Positions 1-11,659 of a stretch of DNA of 64,000 nucleotides are shown one piece after another (the first letter of the stretch is position 1; the number at the start of each line of letters is the position of its first letter). Under the pieces are notes generated by a model. That model was given only the letters and a program-made list of their open reading frames with translations. It was not told the DNA's origin and made no database searches. This DNA is from Piezodorus guildinii (lineage: Eukaryota > Arthropoda > Insecta > Hemiptera > Pentatomidae), in assembly GCA_023052935.1 (NCBI GenBank), contig CM041292.1:40756139-40820138 (forward strand), written 5' to 3'. The position numbers and the translations under genes were made by a program.

Positions 1-205
1 AAATCACGGGTTCAAACCCGCAGATGGTCCTAGGATTTTTTAATGGAAGTAAAAAGTCCTTAGTTATGTTGTCCTTCAGAGAGAACGTAAAAAAGTGGTC
101 CCGAGCCTGTGCGATGTCAGGACTCGTTAAACATCCCTATCTTAATTAAACCTGGATAGGCAAAATTTAGGAATCCCACTGTACTCCCACCGGGAACAAG
201 TAATG
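1..205 (+). repeat. SINE family 1, 3' part, cut by window edge
   Basis: tRNA-derived short interspersed repeat. The window opens inside a B-box-like motif (GGGTTCAAACCCGCAG), followed by the family body: a piece ending near CGAGCCTGTGCGATGTCAGG, then AAACCTGGATAGGCAAAATT. The same body recurs at about 6.75, 10.0, 20.3, 24.9, 59.1, 59.3 and 63.7 kb on both strands, which shows it is an interspersed family. The head lies outside the window. Confidence 0.7.
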
Positions 206-352
206 TATTGTAATGAAACTTGTTTTATATGAATTAGAGGCAATTATAGAACACAAAAAAATAAAAGATTATTTTTTATAATTTCCTACAATACGGTAAA
301 TACTGAAGCAATTCCTAATAATAAGTATTTCTAATAATACTTAAAAAATAAA

Positions 353-1220
353 AATCTGGTGCGGGCAACACACGACTTTCACTTACCTCGATTTTTAAAA
401 TCAATGAAAGAATTTTCAAATAAAGTTAAAGATAAAAATACGTGAAACTATTAAGGAATTAATCAAATTGAATTTATATAGAAACATGTGTTTTATTAAA
501 AAATCTATTATATTATTATCTAAAATAATCAGTTAGTTTTATGTTCATTTCATCACTCTCTATTAACTTTTAAAAGCTTGTGTATGAGATGATATTTTTT
601 TTGAAATCTTTAGCTTTCCAACGGTATATCATACATGTATATTACTGCTCTTATGTTCAAAAACGAAAAATTGCAATTAAAAAATATTTGTTCTGTTTTC
701 TCCTTTAGTTGGGTATCGAATTTATTCAATTTATATATTTACCTGTTTTTCATCAGCGTTAACAAGATAATATAGTTATTTTTATTTAATCTACAAAATT
801 AAATATCGGCATTTAAGCCCTGTCAGACCATTTTAATCAGAATCAAACCTACATGATATTAAAGCCCATTAAATTTTACATCTATATATATAGCGAGTAT
901 AATCAAAATCGTCGGAACCGTTTTCGAGAAATTCGAAAAAAGGTGCAAAATGCCCTGGTATAAAGTGCCTCTTCTGGTAAGCTCATTTTGATGAAAAACG
1001 TTTTGTCACGTCTCGGGCGTATAGTTGTCTTAAATATGAAATTTCAGTTTCATAGGACTTACCGTTTCCGCCCGGGAGTTACCACACACACAGACCTTTT
1101 TGCGGGACTTGGTTATTTGGACTCAGAAGACCCTAAAACGTGTATTTCCGTTGAAAACTGGAATTCGAAAATTTTTACGATCGCAATACTTCCCCTTACT
1201 ATATATAGTAAGTGAAAGTA
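353..1220 (+). mobile_element. family M non-autonomous element, near full length
   Basis: Reference copy of the commonest repeat in the window. It opens with TCTGGTGCGGGCAACACACG; the subterminal motif ACTTTCACTTAC (375-386) is matched by its inverse GTAAGTGAAAGT at the far end (1208-1219), which lies in a small hairpin CTTACTATATATAGTAAG. No transposase is encoded, and short open frames inside are shared by all copies without conserved protein features. A displaced inverted repeat at the 5' end, a 3'-terminal repeat with hairpin and no clear TSD resemble Helentron-associated elements (HINEs). That assignment is inference; a MITE is the alternative. Confidence 0.7.
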
Positions 1221-1273
1221 AAAAATGGAGATAAGTGAAAGTCGTGTGTTGCCCGCACCAGGTTTTTTTTTTT
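1221..1273 (-). repeat. inverted 5' terminus of family M
   Basis: Directly after the 3' end of the preceding copy lies the reverse complement of the family M start (GTCGTGTGTTGCCCGCACCA, then a T run). The copy is thus flanked on both sides by the same terminus in opposite orientation. This may be a second truncated insertion or part of the element's true end structure. Confidence 0.6.
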
Positions 1274-1854
1274 TTTATGTTTGTAATATCCGTTAGTGAC
1301 TCATCGCTCCCCTTACCCAACATAAACATCACCTACAACTATCACTATTGCTACTGTCAAACAACCGGCTGCCCTCTTATTAAATCTCTTCTCGTAAAAA
1401 CAAAGCCTTGACAAAATACTTTATTAACAATCGGAAGTATCTTAACCTTCAGTTGCAGTATTACTTGCAGTTATTGTGTAATCACATGGTCATATTTCAT
1501 CCACTTCATTGTCATTTTTGGGGTCTAATTACGTTCCCCTATCAGACTACATTATATGCAGTATTCAAGGTAACTGATCGGAGGTCAATAAACCCTTATA
1601 TAACGTATGGAAGACTTTATTATTTATTAATTTTATACAGCAATGATTAGGGCACTATCTATAAACCAAGCTGCTCAATTTCTATTTTCTCATTTTTTTT
1701 ATTCAATTAAGCTAGAAATAAAGCTAAAAATAATCTAGAAAAGGTTATAATGAATCTTTTAGTGTTAAGAGAAAGAAATGATCTCGAACGATACGTCAAT
1801 ATTTAATATCGTTTATAATTAGTGAAATCGGTGTTAAATGCGGTTAATATGTAT

Positions 1855-2130
1855 TGTTCAGCTGCAAAATTACTTCTGTCAAGAAACCTAAAGGTTAGAA
1901 TGTATAAAACTACTATTATCTTGAAGGCTGCATATGAATGCTAAACTCGGTTGCTTCATTTGTAGAATGAACAACGCCCTAAGGTTATCGAGAATAAAGT
2001 GCTATGTAAAATATTTGGTCCAAAGGGGTCCAAAATATAAGGAAACTTGTGAATTTAGAAGATTACTGAACGCGGAATTACGGAGCTTGTACTATGTCAG
2101 TCTAATTGAGGTAATAGCATAGTGGCGAGC
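1855..2130 (+). pseudogene. RTE-like LINE reverse transcriptase, C-terminal fragment
   Basis: Broken reading frames resemble the region just after the RT domain of RTE-type LINEs: a stretch like CAAKLLLSRNLKVRMYKT, then (after a stop) a segment ending RRLLNAELRSLY. The same protein pattern appears on the minus strand at 23.4-24.5 kb (RRLHNAELRSLYSVNIIE), so both come from one family. Stops and frame changes show it is dead. No 5' or 3' end could be set. Confidence 0.6.
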
Positions 2131-3040
2131 CTAAAGTCGTGAAACTAGTCTTTCGTGCCTCTAATGCATTAAACGACAAACTCCTGAAATAATAACTTAA
2201 GTAGTCATCCTGAATAAAAATATTTTCCGACTAAACATTATCTGCCACACAGGGATAACGATTTAATTCAACAAATCGATTATTAAGGTTTCTGATACCC
2301 GCTAGTGACTAATCATCAGTATGATTGAATTGGTCCCTACTAATCACTGCGACTCAAATAGACGTTTCAAGTTGTTAGGCTCAGTGAAGGGGTGGCTGAG
2401 TGGGTTATCGGGCGTTGCTCGGAACGCGCGTTGCCTAACAAGCACAAAGAACCAAAACTTGAAACCGAATAATTCAAGTGCTCAGCGGCATTTATCTCAG
2501 CACTTATCTTCCGCCCTCACCCCCTGACCAGATAGCCTCCGTATAGCTTTCAAAGGCGAGGTAGGGGTGAAAAAATAAAATAAAAGGCCCAGCGAAGAAC
2601 GATTTCTGAAGAAGTAACTATGCGCTAAACCGACTGGTAGGCGTCTTTTGCAGGACTGTGCTGTCTGATTTCGGGGGCTGATATTAGGCTTGGACGGTGT
2701 TCATTAGACGAATGTGTGCAGTAAACATTTATTGCGGCCGGCATTGAACCTTCAGTTTCGGTAACCCTATAATTATTAATATTAGTTATGAGTCCCTACG
2801 AGTATATAAATCCGAATCTCGCAATATGGTATGTTGGTTGTATGGTCGCAAGACGACGCACTGCTTGCACAAATATTATGGGTCGTATGAAACTGAAATA
2901 TCTTATTTAAGACAGATTAAGTCTGGGATGTTAGAGAAAGCTTTTTCCTAAAAATGATGAACTAGACCTGCCATTTCATATGATGTAATTGACAGCTTGT
3001 TACGATGTTGAATGACCTCAAATAAAAACTTTATAGATTG
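2131..3040. other. non-coding stretch with possible degenerate SINE
   Basis: No gene seen. 2380-2600 is richer in GC and contains GGGTGGCTGAGTGGGTTATC, which resembles a tRNA A box, but no convincing B box was found. The rest is unique-looking AT-rich DNA. Confidence 0.3.
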
Positions 3041-3043
3041 AAG

Positions 3044-3804
3044 TAAAAAAAATCTGGTGGAGGCAACACACGACTTTCACTTACCTCCGTTGTTAAAATC
3101 GATTAAAGAATTTTCAAATACAGTTAGAGATGAAAAAGAGCGAAACTAGTTAAGAACTAATTAAATCTAAATAAATGAAACGTTTGTTCTATTAAAAAAT
3201 CTATTATAAGTATGATTATCTAAAACAATCAGTTAGTTTTATCGGATTTTCTTTACTTCTTATTAACTGTTATAGGCTTTTGTATAAGATGATAATTTTT
3301 CTAAAATCTTTAGCATTCCAAAGGTGTATTATAGGTACATGTCCTTATGTTTAAGAACGAAAAATTCCATAAAAAAAATATTTTTGCAGTTTTATCCTTT
3401 AGTTGGATATCAATTCGTTCAACTTATATATTTACCTGTTTTTTATCAATGATAATATGGTCATTTTTATAGAATCAACAAAGTAAAGGTACTTTAGAGG
3501 AAGAAAATTTAAAATATTGGCTTTTAAGCCCTACAGACTATTTCAATTAGAATGAAACCTACATGATATTAAAGCCCATTACATTTTAAATCGATATAGC
3601 GAGTTTAATTAAAATCGTTAGACTTGTTTTTGAGATTATTGTAAAAAGGTGCAAAATGCATGTTATAAAGTGTCTCTTCAGCTGATTTTGATGAAGAATT
3701 CGCTGTAACATACCGGATGTACAGTTGTTCTCAATATGAAATTACAGTTTTATATTACTTTTCGTTTTCGCACTAAACTTGTATAAGTAAGTGAAAATAA
3801 TAAA
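3044..3804 (+). mobile_element. family M copy, diverged
   Basis: Begins AAAATCTGGTGGAGGCAACA and can be followed by eye through most of the reference copy to GTAAGTGAAAAT near 3789-3800. It carries many substitutions and small deletions and has lost part of the 3' hairpin segment, so it is older than the copies at 0.35, 7.7 or 43.3 kb. Confidence 0.65.
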
Positions 3805-3827
3805 TACACGTTTTTTAAATCATCAAT

Positions 3828-4000
3828 TGATTAATCTGACAGGGCTTAAATGTCGAATGTTTCAAAATTTCTTTTACGGAAGTATATTTAATTTTTTTAA
3901 TTCTTAATAACTAACTGTTTTTTTTATTGTTTCTATAAGAGTGTCTGTAAAATAATCTGATCGCTAATAAAGGAGAAAAAGGAGAAATATTCTTCTAAGT
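3828..4000 (-). repeat. family M internal fragment
   Basis: Contains CTGACAGGGCTTAAATG and the following core in reverse orientation, much diverged. It has no ends and is a relic next to the previous copy. Confidence 0.45.
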
Positions 4001-4204
4001 TACTTTTTTTCTCACAAATAAAATAAATTAATACAGGTGTATCATTAGAATATTAACAATTTTAGAATACAGTTTAATACAAAATTAAAGATGTAGAAGG
4101 TGATGGTGAGTTAAGGAATCACATAAAAGTAATCGATTATTGTAGATAGTATTTTCTATTTCTATATATAATTGCTACGTCTAAAAACTAAACTCAATTA
4201 TTTA

Positions 4205-4492
4205 TTTGGCCCGGACCAGGTATCAATCCTTTCATGACAAACTTCATTCTCACTCTAACCCACTAGTTTCAATCCTTTCTTCCTCTTCAATTCCGGATAA
4301 TCCTCCGAGGCGCCTGAAAAGGAAATGGCCCCGGGACCTTCTAGTCTAAAATATTTTTAGAGTGCTGCCACTGGGTAGTGTCTCTACATGTTTTTCATGA
4401 CAGTTTTGTATATTACCATCACATTTACTAGATGTATTTTTATTTAATACAGTTGTAAATATCAATAAATATGTTAAAAAAAAAAAAATATT
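4205..4492 (+). pseudogene. Jockey-like LINE, 3' end only
   Basis: The last codons of ORF2 are recognisable: a frame ending PPRRLKRKWPRDLLV then a stop, as at the end of the Jockey element at 28.1-32.7 kb. It is followed by a 3' UTR and a poly(A) tail at about 4477-4488. The start is a 5' truncation, as expected of target-primed reverse transcription. TATTTATTT occurs on both sides and may be a short TSD. Confidence 0.65.
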
Positions 4493-4499
4493 TATTTAA

Positions 4500-5435
4500 C
4501 TTTTCATGGATTTTCGTCGAGATAAAAAAATATTCCTTTTTGATCTTCCGGAAGTTTATATTTGGACATTGCTAAACGTTATGTAAAATGCGTTTATAGA
4601 TAAAAGTTAGCTAAAAAGATGACATAATCGATAGTTGAGTTATCATTATTGCTATTGAAATATTCTTTGGGGAATTGAATGTCACTGGCCTACTTCCTGG
4701 TTTTTCATATCAAGGATCGTTTATCCTCTTATATCTGGTATTGCTCATCATCCATTTCTAGGATGTTCTAAATATTTACTTCTGTTTAAAAACAAATGTA
4801 TTATGAAATATAATTTTTGAAAACCTTTTAAAAAAATATGAAGTCATAATTAGGTTTGTATTTTTCGAATGCGTGCCTTCTTAGCAAGCGCAAGCATAAG
4901 TCTACATAGGTTTAAATTAATAGGAATATACGCTCAGCTTCTGTCTAGTGGGTAATTTAAAACGTCTATGTAGTATCAAACTAAATAGTCTGTCGAAAGT
5001 TTAAAGTTTTGCCTTGACAATTAAATAAAGTTAATCTTGAAAAAAAAAAATATTTCGATAGGATTACTTATTTTACATTAAATAAAATAAAATCCGCCTA
5101 TGGTCCGGTAGGGCAGATGTGGAACATTTATAAAAGAAATAAAAATTATAATAACATTAATAGAAATTATTAATGTAACTATAACTTAACTTGTATTCAC
5201 CCTTTATTTTCTTAAGAGCCTATAAAGCCTTAAACACGTTAAAAGAAAAATAAAGTGACAATTACTTTTTAGTAGACTTCATTTGGTTCAATACACTACA
5301 GCTTTATGCCTGGGCTAACTATTAGTGCCGAATCGTATTTCTAAACAAATAATGCAACGCATTATAAACAGGCAACGACGATGCCATCTCTCGTAAGTTG
5401 CATGACAACGCCATGCCACATATTTTACGTGTGAC
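4500..5435. other. AT-rich non-coding stretch
   Basis: Nothing recognisable: no long ORF, no repeat family member, only short A and T runs (for example near 5041). Confidence 0.5.
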
Positions 5436-5439
5436 ATTA

Positions 5440-6006
5440 CAAAAACTTTGGCAGCTTGAGCATGAAAATCTGTTTTTTTGTTTTTTAATACAAGAATAGT
5501 AAGATAAATGTATAATATACTTTTGGATAGCTAGATTAGAAAATATATTATCTGATATACGGAATTGTAAAGGGTGATGGAGAGTGATGAAAAGTCGATA
5601 AAAGTCGGGTTCCTGAAAAGGGAAATTCATGTTAACCGTGCTGCCACCTGGCGACTTATCACAGAAGCAGAGCGTCCTAATTTTGTTTTTGAACATAAGA
5701 ACAGTAATAGAATAGATGTATAATATACCGTAGGAAAGAGAAAGACTTTTGAAAATAGATTATCTAATACACAAGCTTGTAAAATTGAATAAAGAATGAT
5801 AAAAAACGGATAAAATAAACTGATTATTTTAGATAATAATAAAATACAGTTGTTAATAAAATACATGTTTCTATATTGATTCAATTTAATTAATTTTTTA
5901 TTGTTTTCATTCAGTTTTATCTCTAACTGTATTTGGAAATTCTTTAATCGATTTTAAAAACGGAGGTAAGTGAAAGTCATGTGTTGCCCGCATAGATTTT
6001 TTTTTG
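5440..6006 (-). mobile_element. two adjacent family M fragments
   Basis: 5645-6006 is the 5' half of family M in reverse, ending GTGTTGCCCGCATAGA plus a T run. 5440-5625 is a more diverged version of the same internal segment, also in reverse (compare GTATAATATAC... and GAGTGATGAAAAGTCGATAAA). The same element part therefore occurs twice in tandem, which suggests two insertions or a local duplication followed by drift. Confidence 0.55.
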
Positions 6007-6302
6007 TAGACATCTGGACCACTAAAAATGAATGGAATTTTAAATTTGTTGGCAGTTGGCATGTTGGTAGAAATATAACTGATGGAGACTATTTTGAACA
6101 AAGAAAACAGTTGTAAATCTTTCTTTTTTTCATTTAAAACCAAAACCTGCATTATTTTCTAGATAAGTTAATACGTTTACAAAAGAGCTCGGAGAAAGAT
6201 GGAAGCTGATTCCTAAGAGCGGTTACAAGAATATGCAATAATAATGATAAATGGTCCAAGAAACAAGTGAAAACAGGTCTGGTTGCTATCGGGCGGGCTG
6301 AC

Positions 6303-6369
6303 CTTCCACTTGCAGTGATAGCTTGCCCCGTGGCTCCACTCTTATCTCTCAGACGGATATCTAACCTAT
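6303..6369 (-). CDS. candidate internal coding exon, unassigned
   Basis: A GC-richer island in AT-rich DNA. On the minus strand it is preceded by a pyrimidine-rich acceptor ending CGCAAATAG and followed by a donor GGAAG/GTCAGC. The enclosed 67 nt encode RLDIRLRDKSGATGQAITASG, with two split codons at the borders. The peptide is mixed-composition and unlike the repeat-derived frames around it. No family is recognised. The plus strand is also open here, so coding status is uncertain. Confidence 0.3.
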
Positions 6370-6744
6370 CTATTTGCGGAAGATGTAAAACAAAGATGCT
6401 AAACTTATATATACTAATAAACATTAAGTTTTATCTTCAGAATATGAATGAAAGATAGTCAGAAAGGATATTAACAACTAGTAGCTGAATCTATCATTAC
6501 TGCTAATTGTAGCCAGTGGTCTCCATAGTCATGAAATGTATAGATGTGATTTTGTTTTCTTCGACCATATGATGAAATGTGATGTTAGGTTGGTTCATCA
6601 TTTTTTCAGAGTGGTTTGATTTGTCTTGATAGAAGAGTTACGTGGCAATTCGTGAAAGCGAGTGCTTTTGAAAAGTCACGAAAGTAGCGGGAGAGGCGTA
6701 AGACATAACTGTTTTTTAAAAAAAACACATAACATCAAATATTG

Positions 6745-6950
6745 CAGGGGTCACCTATGGAGTAGTAGCTAGCATTACAGCCTTCTATGCCTAAGGTCGC
6801 ATATTCAATCCTGGAAGGCGGTCCTAAGATTTTTTTAATGAGAGCAATATACCTGGATAGGCAAAATTTAGGAATCCCCCTGGAGCATAGTCCGATCGGC
6901 TTCAGCAGCATAAAGTGATGTTAAATAAATTAACAAATAATCAAATGTTG
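6745..6950 (+). repeat. SINE family 1, near complete
   Basis: The head has a degenerate A box (TATGGAGTAGTAGCTAGC) and B box (CATATTCAATCCTGG). The body ends with ACCTGGATAGGCAAAATTTA and AAAGTGATGTTAAATAAATT. Part of the middle body is deleted relative to the copies at 20.3 and 24.9 kb. Confidence 0.65.
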
Positions 6951-7433
6951 CTTTTTAAAAACTCCTATATCAATAAATATTGTTGCATTTTCATACAAAG
7001 TACGGTTATTTTATATTTATTGTAATACATTGAAAGCGTATTATAATTCATTATCGACGACAAACCATCACACATTTTCATATTTTAATTTCCGTGTAGC
7101 GCGCCCCTTAACTATTATTCTATTTTAATTTCTTATGGTTTTGCTCTTATATATAAATATATTGCTAGTCAAACAGAAAATGCTTTTAATGGTAAATTTT
7201 TATAATAATAAAGGGCAAAGAAGGTCAGTAAAAACCGGTTGTGACATTGATTAGAGAATTTTAACAACACAAATTAAAATAATCTGCCGAAAAACAACGA
7301 AAAAAATTCTTAAAAATTTCCACAATTCCCGTTAGTTTCCATAATAGAATGATGCTCTCTGACATTGGAAATTCCTAGTTGATAACCGATGTGCATGAGA
7401 TTTTAAATCTATTGTAATTGTTTGTTACTTTCA

Positions 7434-7555
7434 CTTACTATATATAGCAAGGGAAAGTATTGCGATCGTGAAAATTTTCGAATTCCAGTTTTCAACGGAA
7501 ATACACGTTTTAGGGTCCCCTGAGTCCAAATATAGGAAAAGAGACTCGCCTTTGA
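7434..7555 (-). repeat. family M 3' terminal fragment
   Basis: ACTTTCACTTACTATATATA and about 110 bp of the terminal region, nearly identical to the start of the longer copy at 7680. It stops abruptly after TCCAAATATAGG. Confidence 0.65.
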
Positions 7556-7679
7556 TTATTTTTTCATACATAGCTTAGTTACAACACTACTTGCTGTAAA
7601 AATTTCGATCTTGAGAACATAGTTCTTTTTTGTATATAAATTTTCAAATTTTCTTTAAAAATTATTACTAAACATTTTT

Positions 7680-8573
7680 ACTTTCACTTACTATATATAG
7701 TAAGGGGAAGTATTGCGATCGTGAAAATTTTCGAATTCCAGTTTTCAACGGAAATACACGTTTTAGGGTCCCCTCAGTCCAAATAACCAAGTCCCGCAAA
7801 AAGGTCTGTGTGTGTATGTGTATGTGTGGTAACTCCCGGGCGGAAACGGTAAGTCCTATGAAACTGAAATTTCATATTTAAGACAACTATACGCCCGAGA
7901 CGTGACTAAACTGTTTTCATCAAAATGAGCTTACCAGAAGAGGAACTTTATACCATGCATTTTGCACCTTTATTCGATTTTCTCGAAAACGGTTTTGACG
8001 ATTTTGATTATACTCGCTATATAGATGTAAAATTTAATGGGCTTTAATATCATGTAGGTTTGATTCTGATTAAAATGGTCTGACAGGGCTTAAATGCCGA
8101 TATTTTAAATTTTCTTCCCCTAAAGTACCTTTAATTTTGTAGATTAAATAAAAATAACTATATTATCTTGTTAACGCTGATGAAAAACAGGTAAATATAT
8201 AAATTGAATAAATTCGATACCCAACTAAAGGAGAAAACAGAAAAAATATTTATTAATTGCAATTTTTCGTTTTTGAACATAAGAACAGTAATATACACGT
8301 ATAATATACCGTTGGAAAGCTAAAGATTTTTGAAAAAAATTTATTTTATACACAAGCTTTTAAAAGTTAATAAAGAGTGATGAAATGAACATAATACTAA
8401 CTGATTATTTTAGATAATAATATAATAGATTTTTTAATGAAACACATGTTTCCATAGAAATTTAATTTAATTAATTCCTTAATAGTTCCACGTATTTTTA
8501 TCTCTGTTTTTAAAAATTCTTTCATTGATTTAAAAATGGAAATAAGTGATAGTTGTGTGTTGCCAGCACCAGA
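7680..8573 (-). mobile_element. family M, near full length
   Basis: Reverse-orientation copy spanning both ends: ACTTTCACTTACTATATATA at 7680 and TGTGTTGCCAGCACCAGA at 8573, followed by a T run. It is close to the copies at 353 and 43256. A short (GT)n tract at about 7807-7828 varies between copies. Confidence 0.7.
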
Positions 8574-8589
8574 TTTTTTTTTAAGAATT

Positions 8590-9428
8590 TTAAAATGTAA
8601 ATAAAACTAAAAGGAAAGATACATATTAATTTATTACTGTTGATAGGTGATGATTAAATTTAAAGCTTCAATTTAATCGATTACGCATAATGAAACCGTC
8701 TCGATATTAACAATATAATAAGAGTCCTACGCGACTGGTTTGCGGAAATCACTTGTAAACGAGCGATGTAAATATGATTACGTAAGTCCGAATGACAAAT
8801 TGTTGTTGACCTCCAGTATGGAACACATTGCGAAAACATCCCACATCTTTGATATTTTTTTTTTTTTAAATTGATGCGAGGCAATCTACGACAGGGTTAT
8901 GTGTCGACGTTCAATATTTAATTATTTACCTACATACTCACAATGATCTAATACTACAATTAGCTAGGTTACTACTAGATAAACACCTTTGAAAGGGGTA
9001 AACTATTATAACTTTTCCAAAAATTATATCCTAAATTAAGCTTTAGATCGCATTGCTGGAATTAATGGTCAATCTTTATTTCCGAAGTGTTAGACATTTT
9101 ATTTGTCTTGACAATATTAATAATCAACAAAATTTGATCGTAATAAACATAATCTAAATCAAAAGCACAGGTCCGATTCTAAACTTTGCATGTTACGAAC
9201 AGAATAATATTTATAATTTTTTTGTCTTAATTTTTTACAAAGGAACATTCTTAGGATTATTCTTTGATTTTTTTTTACTTCCCAAGGTAATAATTTCTTA
9301 ATAAAAACTTAAATGTTTTCTCTATTTGTATAAATATTCGAGTTATAGGCGATTACATGTTTAATCTATTACCATATCTATACATATTTTCTAATTTCTC
9401 AGTATGATGAATAACAAATTTCTTTATC
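8590..9428. other. AT-rich non-coding stretch
   Basis: No gene or repeat recognised. A short minus-strand frame near 8681-8884 has no protein-like features. Confidence 0.5.
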
Positions 9429-9441
9429 TTTATCTTTAGAA

Positions 9442-9742
9442 GGGGAGCGGCGTGGTGTAGTGGATAGAGCGCTAGTCTACTGTGCTCCGGGTCCTGGGTT
9501 CGAATCCCGGCTGTGGCGGAATATTATTTATTCTGTTATTTCAACTGGGGGGCGATCCTGGGATATGGGGACCCTCCTGGGGCAGACCCAGCCTCTATAA
9601 AGTGGGTACCCATAAATGGGGGAAAAACCTGGCGGCTGAGCGTGATCTCGGCCGAATCACCTCATTGCACGGCCGTTGGGGTAGAAACAGTACGACTCTC
9701 TATATGTACTGAGCCCAAGACCCTTCGTAGGTTGTAGAGGTA

Positions 9743-9783
<41 letters not shown>

Positions 9784-9794
9784 TTATTTATTTT
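9442..9794 (+). repeat. SINE family 2, complete, with 13 bp TSD
   Basis: tRNA-derived SINE. The head has an A box (GTGGTGTAGTGGATAGAGC) and a perfect B box GGTTCGAATCC (9497-9507), so it could carry a pol III promoter. The ~230 bp body is GC-rich. The 3' tail is a long T run (about 9747-9781) then ATTTATTTATT, instead of poly(A). It is flanked by the direct repeat TTTATCTTTAGAA at 9429-9441 and 9795-9807. It is not a tRNA gene: the 5' and 3' halves do not form a good acceptor stem and the head continues into a repeated body. Confidence 0.85.
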
Positions 9795-9984
9795 TTTATC
9801 TTTAGAAATGTTATAGTTAAAGATTATTGTCGAATATAAACCTAAATTATTAAGTAAAATTCTTACATATCAGAACGTGAAAAAAAAGAAACTATATTAG
9901 TTGGAAAATGGTCAAAATACGCCAAATCAAAGCATGCAAATTTTAAAATAACGTTTTAATTTATAACTCAACAAAAATAACAAA

Positions 9985-10125
9985 TTTAGGTCTGATTCTT
10001 TATTTATTTAACGTCACTTTATGGTACTATAATAATATCGGACGATGCTACAATGGGAGTCCTAAACTGTACCTATCCAGGTTTATTTAGGAGAGGGTTC
10101 TAACTGACATCGCACAGATTCGTTA
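9985..10125 (-). repeat. SINE family 1, 3' part
   Basis: Reverse complement of the family tail: TTTAACGTCACTTTATGGTA, then ATGGGAGTCCTAAACTG and CTATCCAGGTTTA. The head is missing. Confidence 0.6.
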
Positions 10126-10149
10126 TATGTATATTTTTGTTCGTAATAT

Positions 10150-10150
10150 G

Positions 10151-10215
<65 letters not shown>

Positions 10216-10239
10216 GTATATATGTATTATATAAATGTG

Positions 10240-10271
<32 letters not shown>
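10150..10271. repeat. (TA)n microsatellite
   Basis: Two near-pure TA runs (about 10151-10212 and 10248-10270) separated by an imperfect stretch. Length is likely variable and poorly resolved by assembly. Confidence 0.95.
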
Positions 10272-10283
<12 letters not shown>

Positions 10284-10479
10284 TTGTGTAATTTAATATA
10301 TAATTAATGTAAATTAATATAACTAATTTCTTTTGTAAATGAAACCAAGAGAAGCAAAAATATTAAGCTTCAGATAGTTAATGATTAGTTTCCTCAAAGC
10401 GATACTGGTTCATACTAAAATTATGGGTTATTAAATTATACCGAGTGACTACAAATAATCTTGAAAATTCGAGTAGATA

Positions 10480-10640
10480 GGAACGTGCCATGCGAGGCCC
10501 GGGTGACCGACTGACCTAAGGCGTAGTAACAACCCTAGTGACCTTAGAGACAGTGCCAATTCGAATCCGGTCATGGCGGGTTAAAACTTATCCCGCTATG
10601 GTCTCACAGAATGAATTTCATTTAACATTACTTTATATGA
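10480..10640 (+). repeat. tRNA-derived SINE, degenerate
   Basis: GGTGACCGACTGACCTAAGG resembles a Ser/Leu-type A box, and CAATTCGAATCCGG is a B box. The sequence continues past a possible tRNA end (GTCATGGCGGG) into a short repeated-looking body. It is probably a SINE head of family 1 or a relative. Confidence 0.5.
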
Positions 10641-10767
10641 AATCATTTCAATTATCGAGCAAAAATCGAGAAAAGGGAGAAAAACAACACATGTTAATAT
10701 TAAACCTAATTAATGTTTATTCTCATATTAGTCAGCCCCTGTTGGGTTATTACTGATTAATCTAGTT

Positions 10768-11650
10768 GTCAAGGCAGCGTTCTGGGACCCGTCCTTTAAA
10801 CAGTTTATACAGCTGATATCCCAACCCATCCTAACACATTCCTTTCTACCTATGCCGATGACACTTGCCTGCTATCAGTTCATAATGATCCTAGTATCGC
10901 CTCACAAACTCTCCAATCCCACATCAGAGACCTTGAGGTATGGTGTCAGAATTGGAGAATTAAAAATCAATTCCAATAAATCCCATCAAATTACCTTTAC
11001 CCTTCGTTGAAAACCTATGACATCCTGCCCTACAGTTTCCTTTAATGATATTCCGCTTGTCCCGGTTGAACAGATCCGCTATTTAGGACTCCTGCTTGAC
11101 AAACGCCTTACACGGAATCCGCATACAAGACTGAAAAGACAAGAAACTGCTCGACGTTTTCGGCTACTCCAATCCTTAATAGACAGACGCTCTAGCCTTT
11201 CACTACAAAAGACTCATTTATATGACAATCATAAGGCCTATCTGGACCAACGGAGTTGAGCTATGGGACTCAACTAAACCATCCAATTCTTCCCGTATCC
11301 AATCCTTCGTAAAATCCTCAACGCTCCTTACTTTGTCATGAACAAAATCACTCATAAAGACCTCCAAATTCCGTATGTTGCCGATTTGGCCTGTACCAGG
11401 CATCATTCCTTCCATGACAAACTCCATTCCCACTCTAATCCTCTAGTTTCAATCCTAGTTTCCTCTACAAACCCTGATAATCCACCGAGGCGTCTGAAGA
11501 GAAGATGGCCTCGAGACCTTCTTGTTTAGATTGATTACTAGAGTGCTGCCAATCTTCACGTTTTTCATGTACATGTCTTTATCAGCATATTTACTTGATG
11601 TATTGTAGTACACAGTTGTAAATTTCAATAAAATATAATTTAAAAAAAAA
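10768..11650 (+). pseudogene. Jockey-like LINE, 5'-truncated RT and 3' end
   Basis: Starts inside the RT domain (QGSVLGP region) and runs through the catalytic motif (YADDT near 10850-10865), thumb and C-terminus to a frame ending PRRLKRRWPRDLLV, then a 3' UTR and poly(A) at about 11640-11650. Several frameshifts and stops break it. The best flanking direct repeat is imperfect (AATCTAGTTGT / AATCTATTTGT). It belongs to the same family as the large minus-strand copy at 28.1-32.7 kb but is older. Confidence 0.75.
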
Positions 11651-11659
11651 TCTATTTGT

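Noticed and set aside
988..1215. 75-codon ORF inside family M (also at 43752)
   Set aside because: It lies across the non-coding 3' part and terminal hairpin; different copies break it without pattern.
353..1220. Family M as a canonical Helitron
   Set aside because: It starts with TC, but the 3' end lacks CTRR after the hairpin; Helentron-like is a better but unproven fit.
9437..9520. Possible tRNA gene
   Set aside because: Good A and B boxes, but no closed acceptor stem; it runs into a repeated body with TSD, so it is a SINE head.
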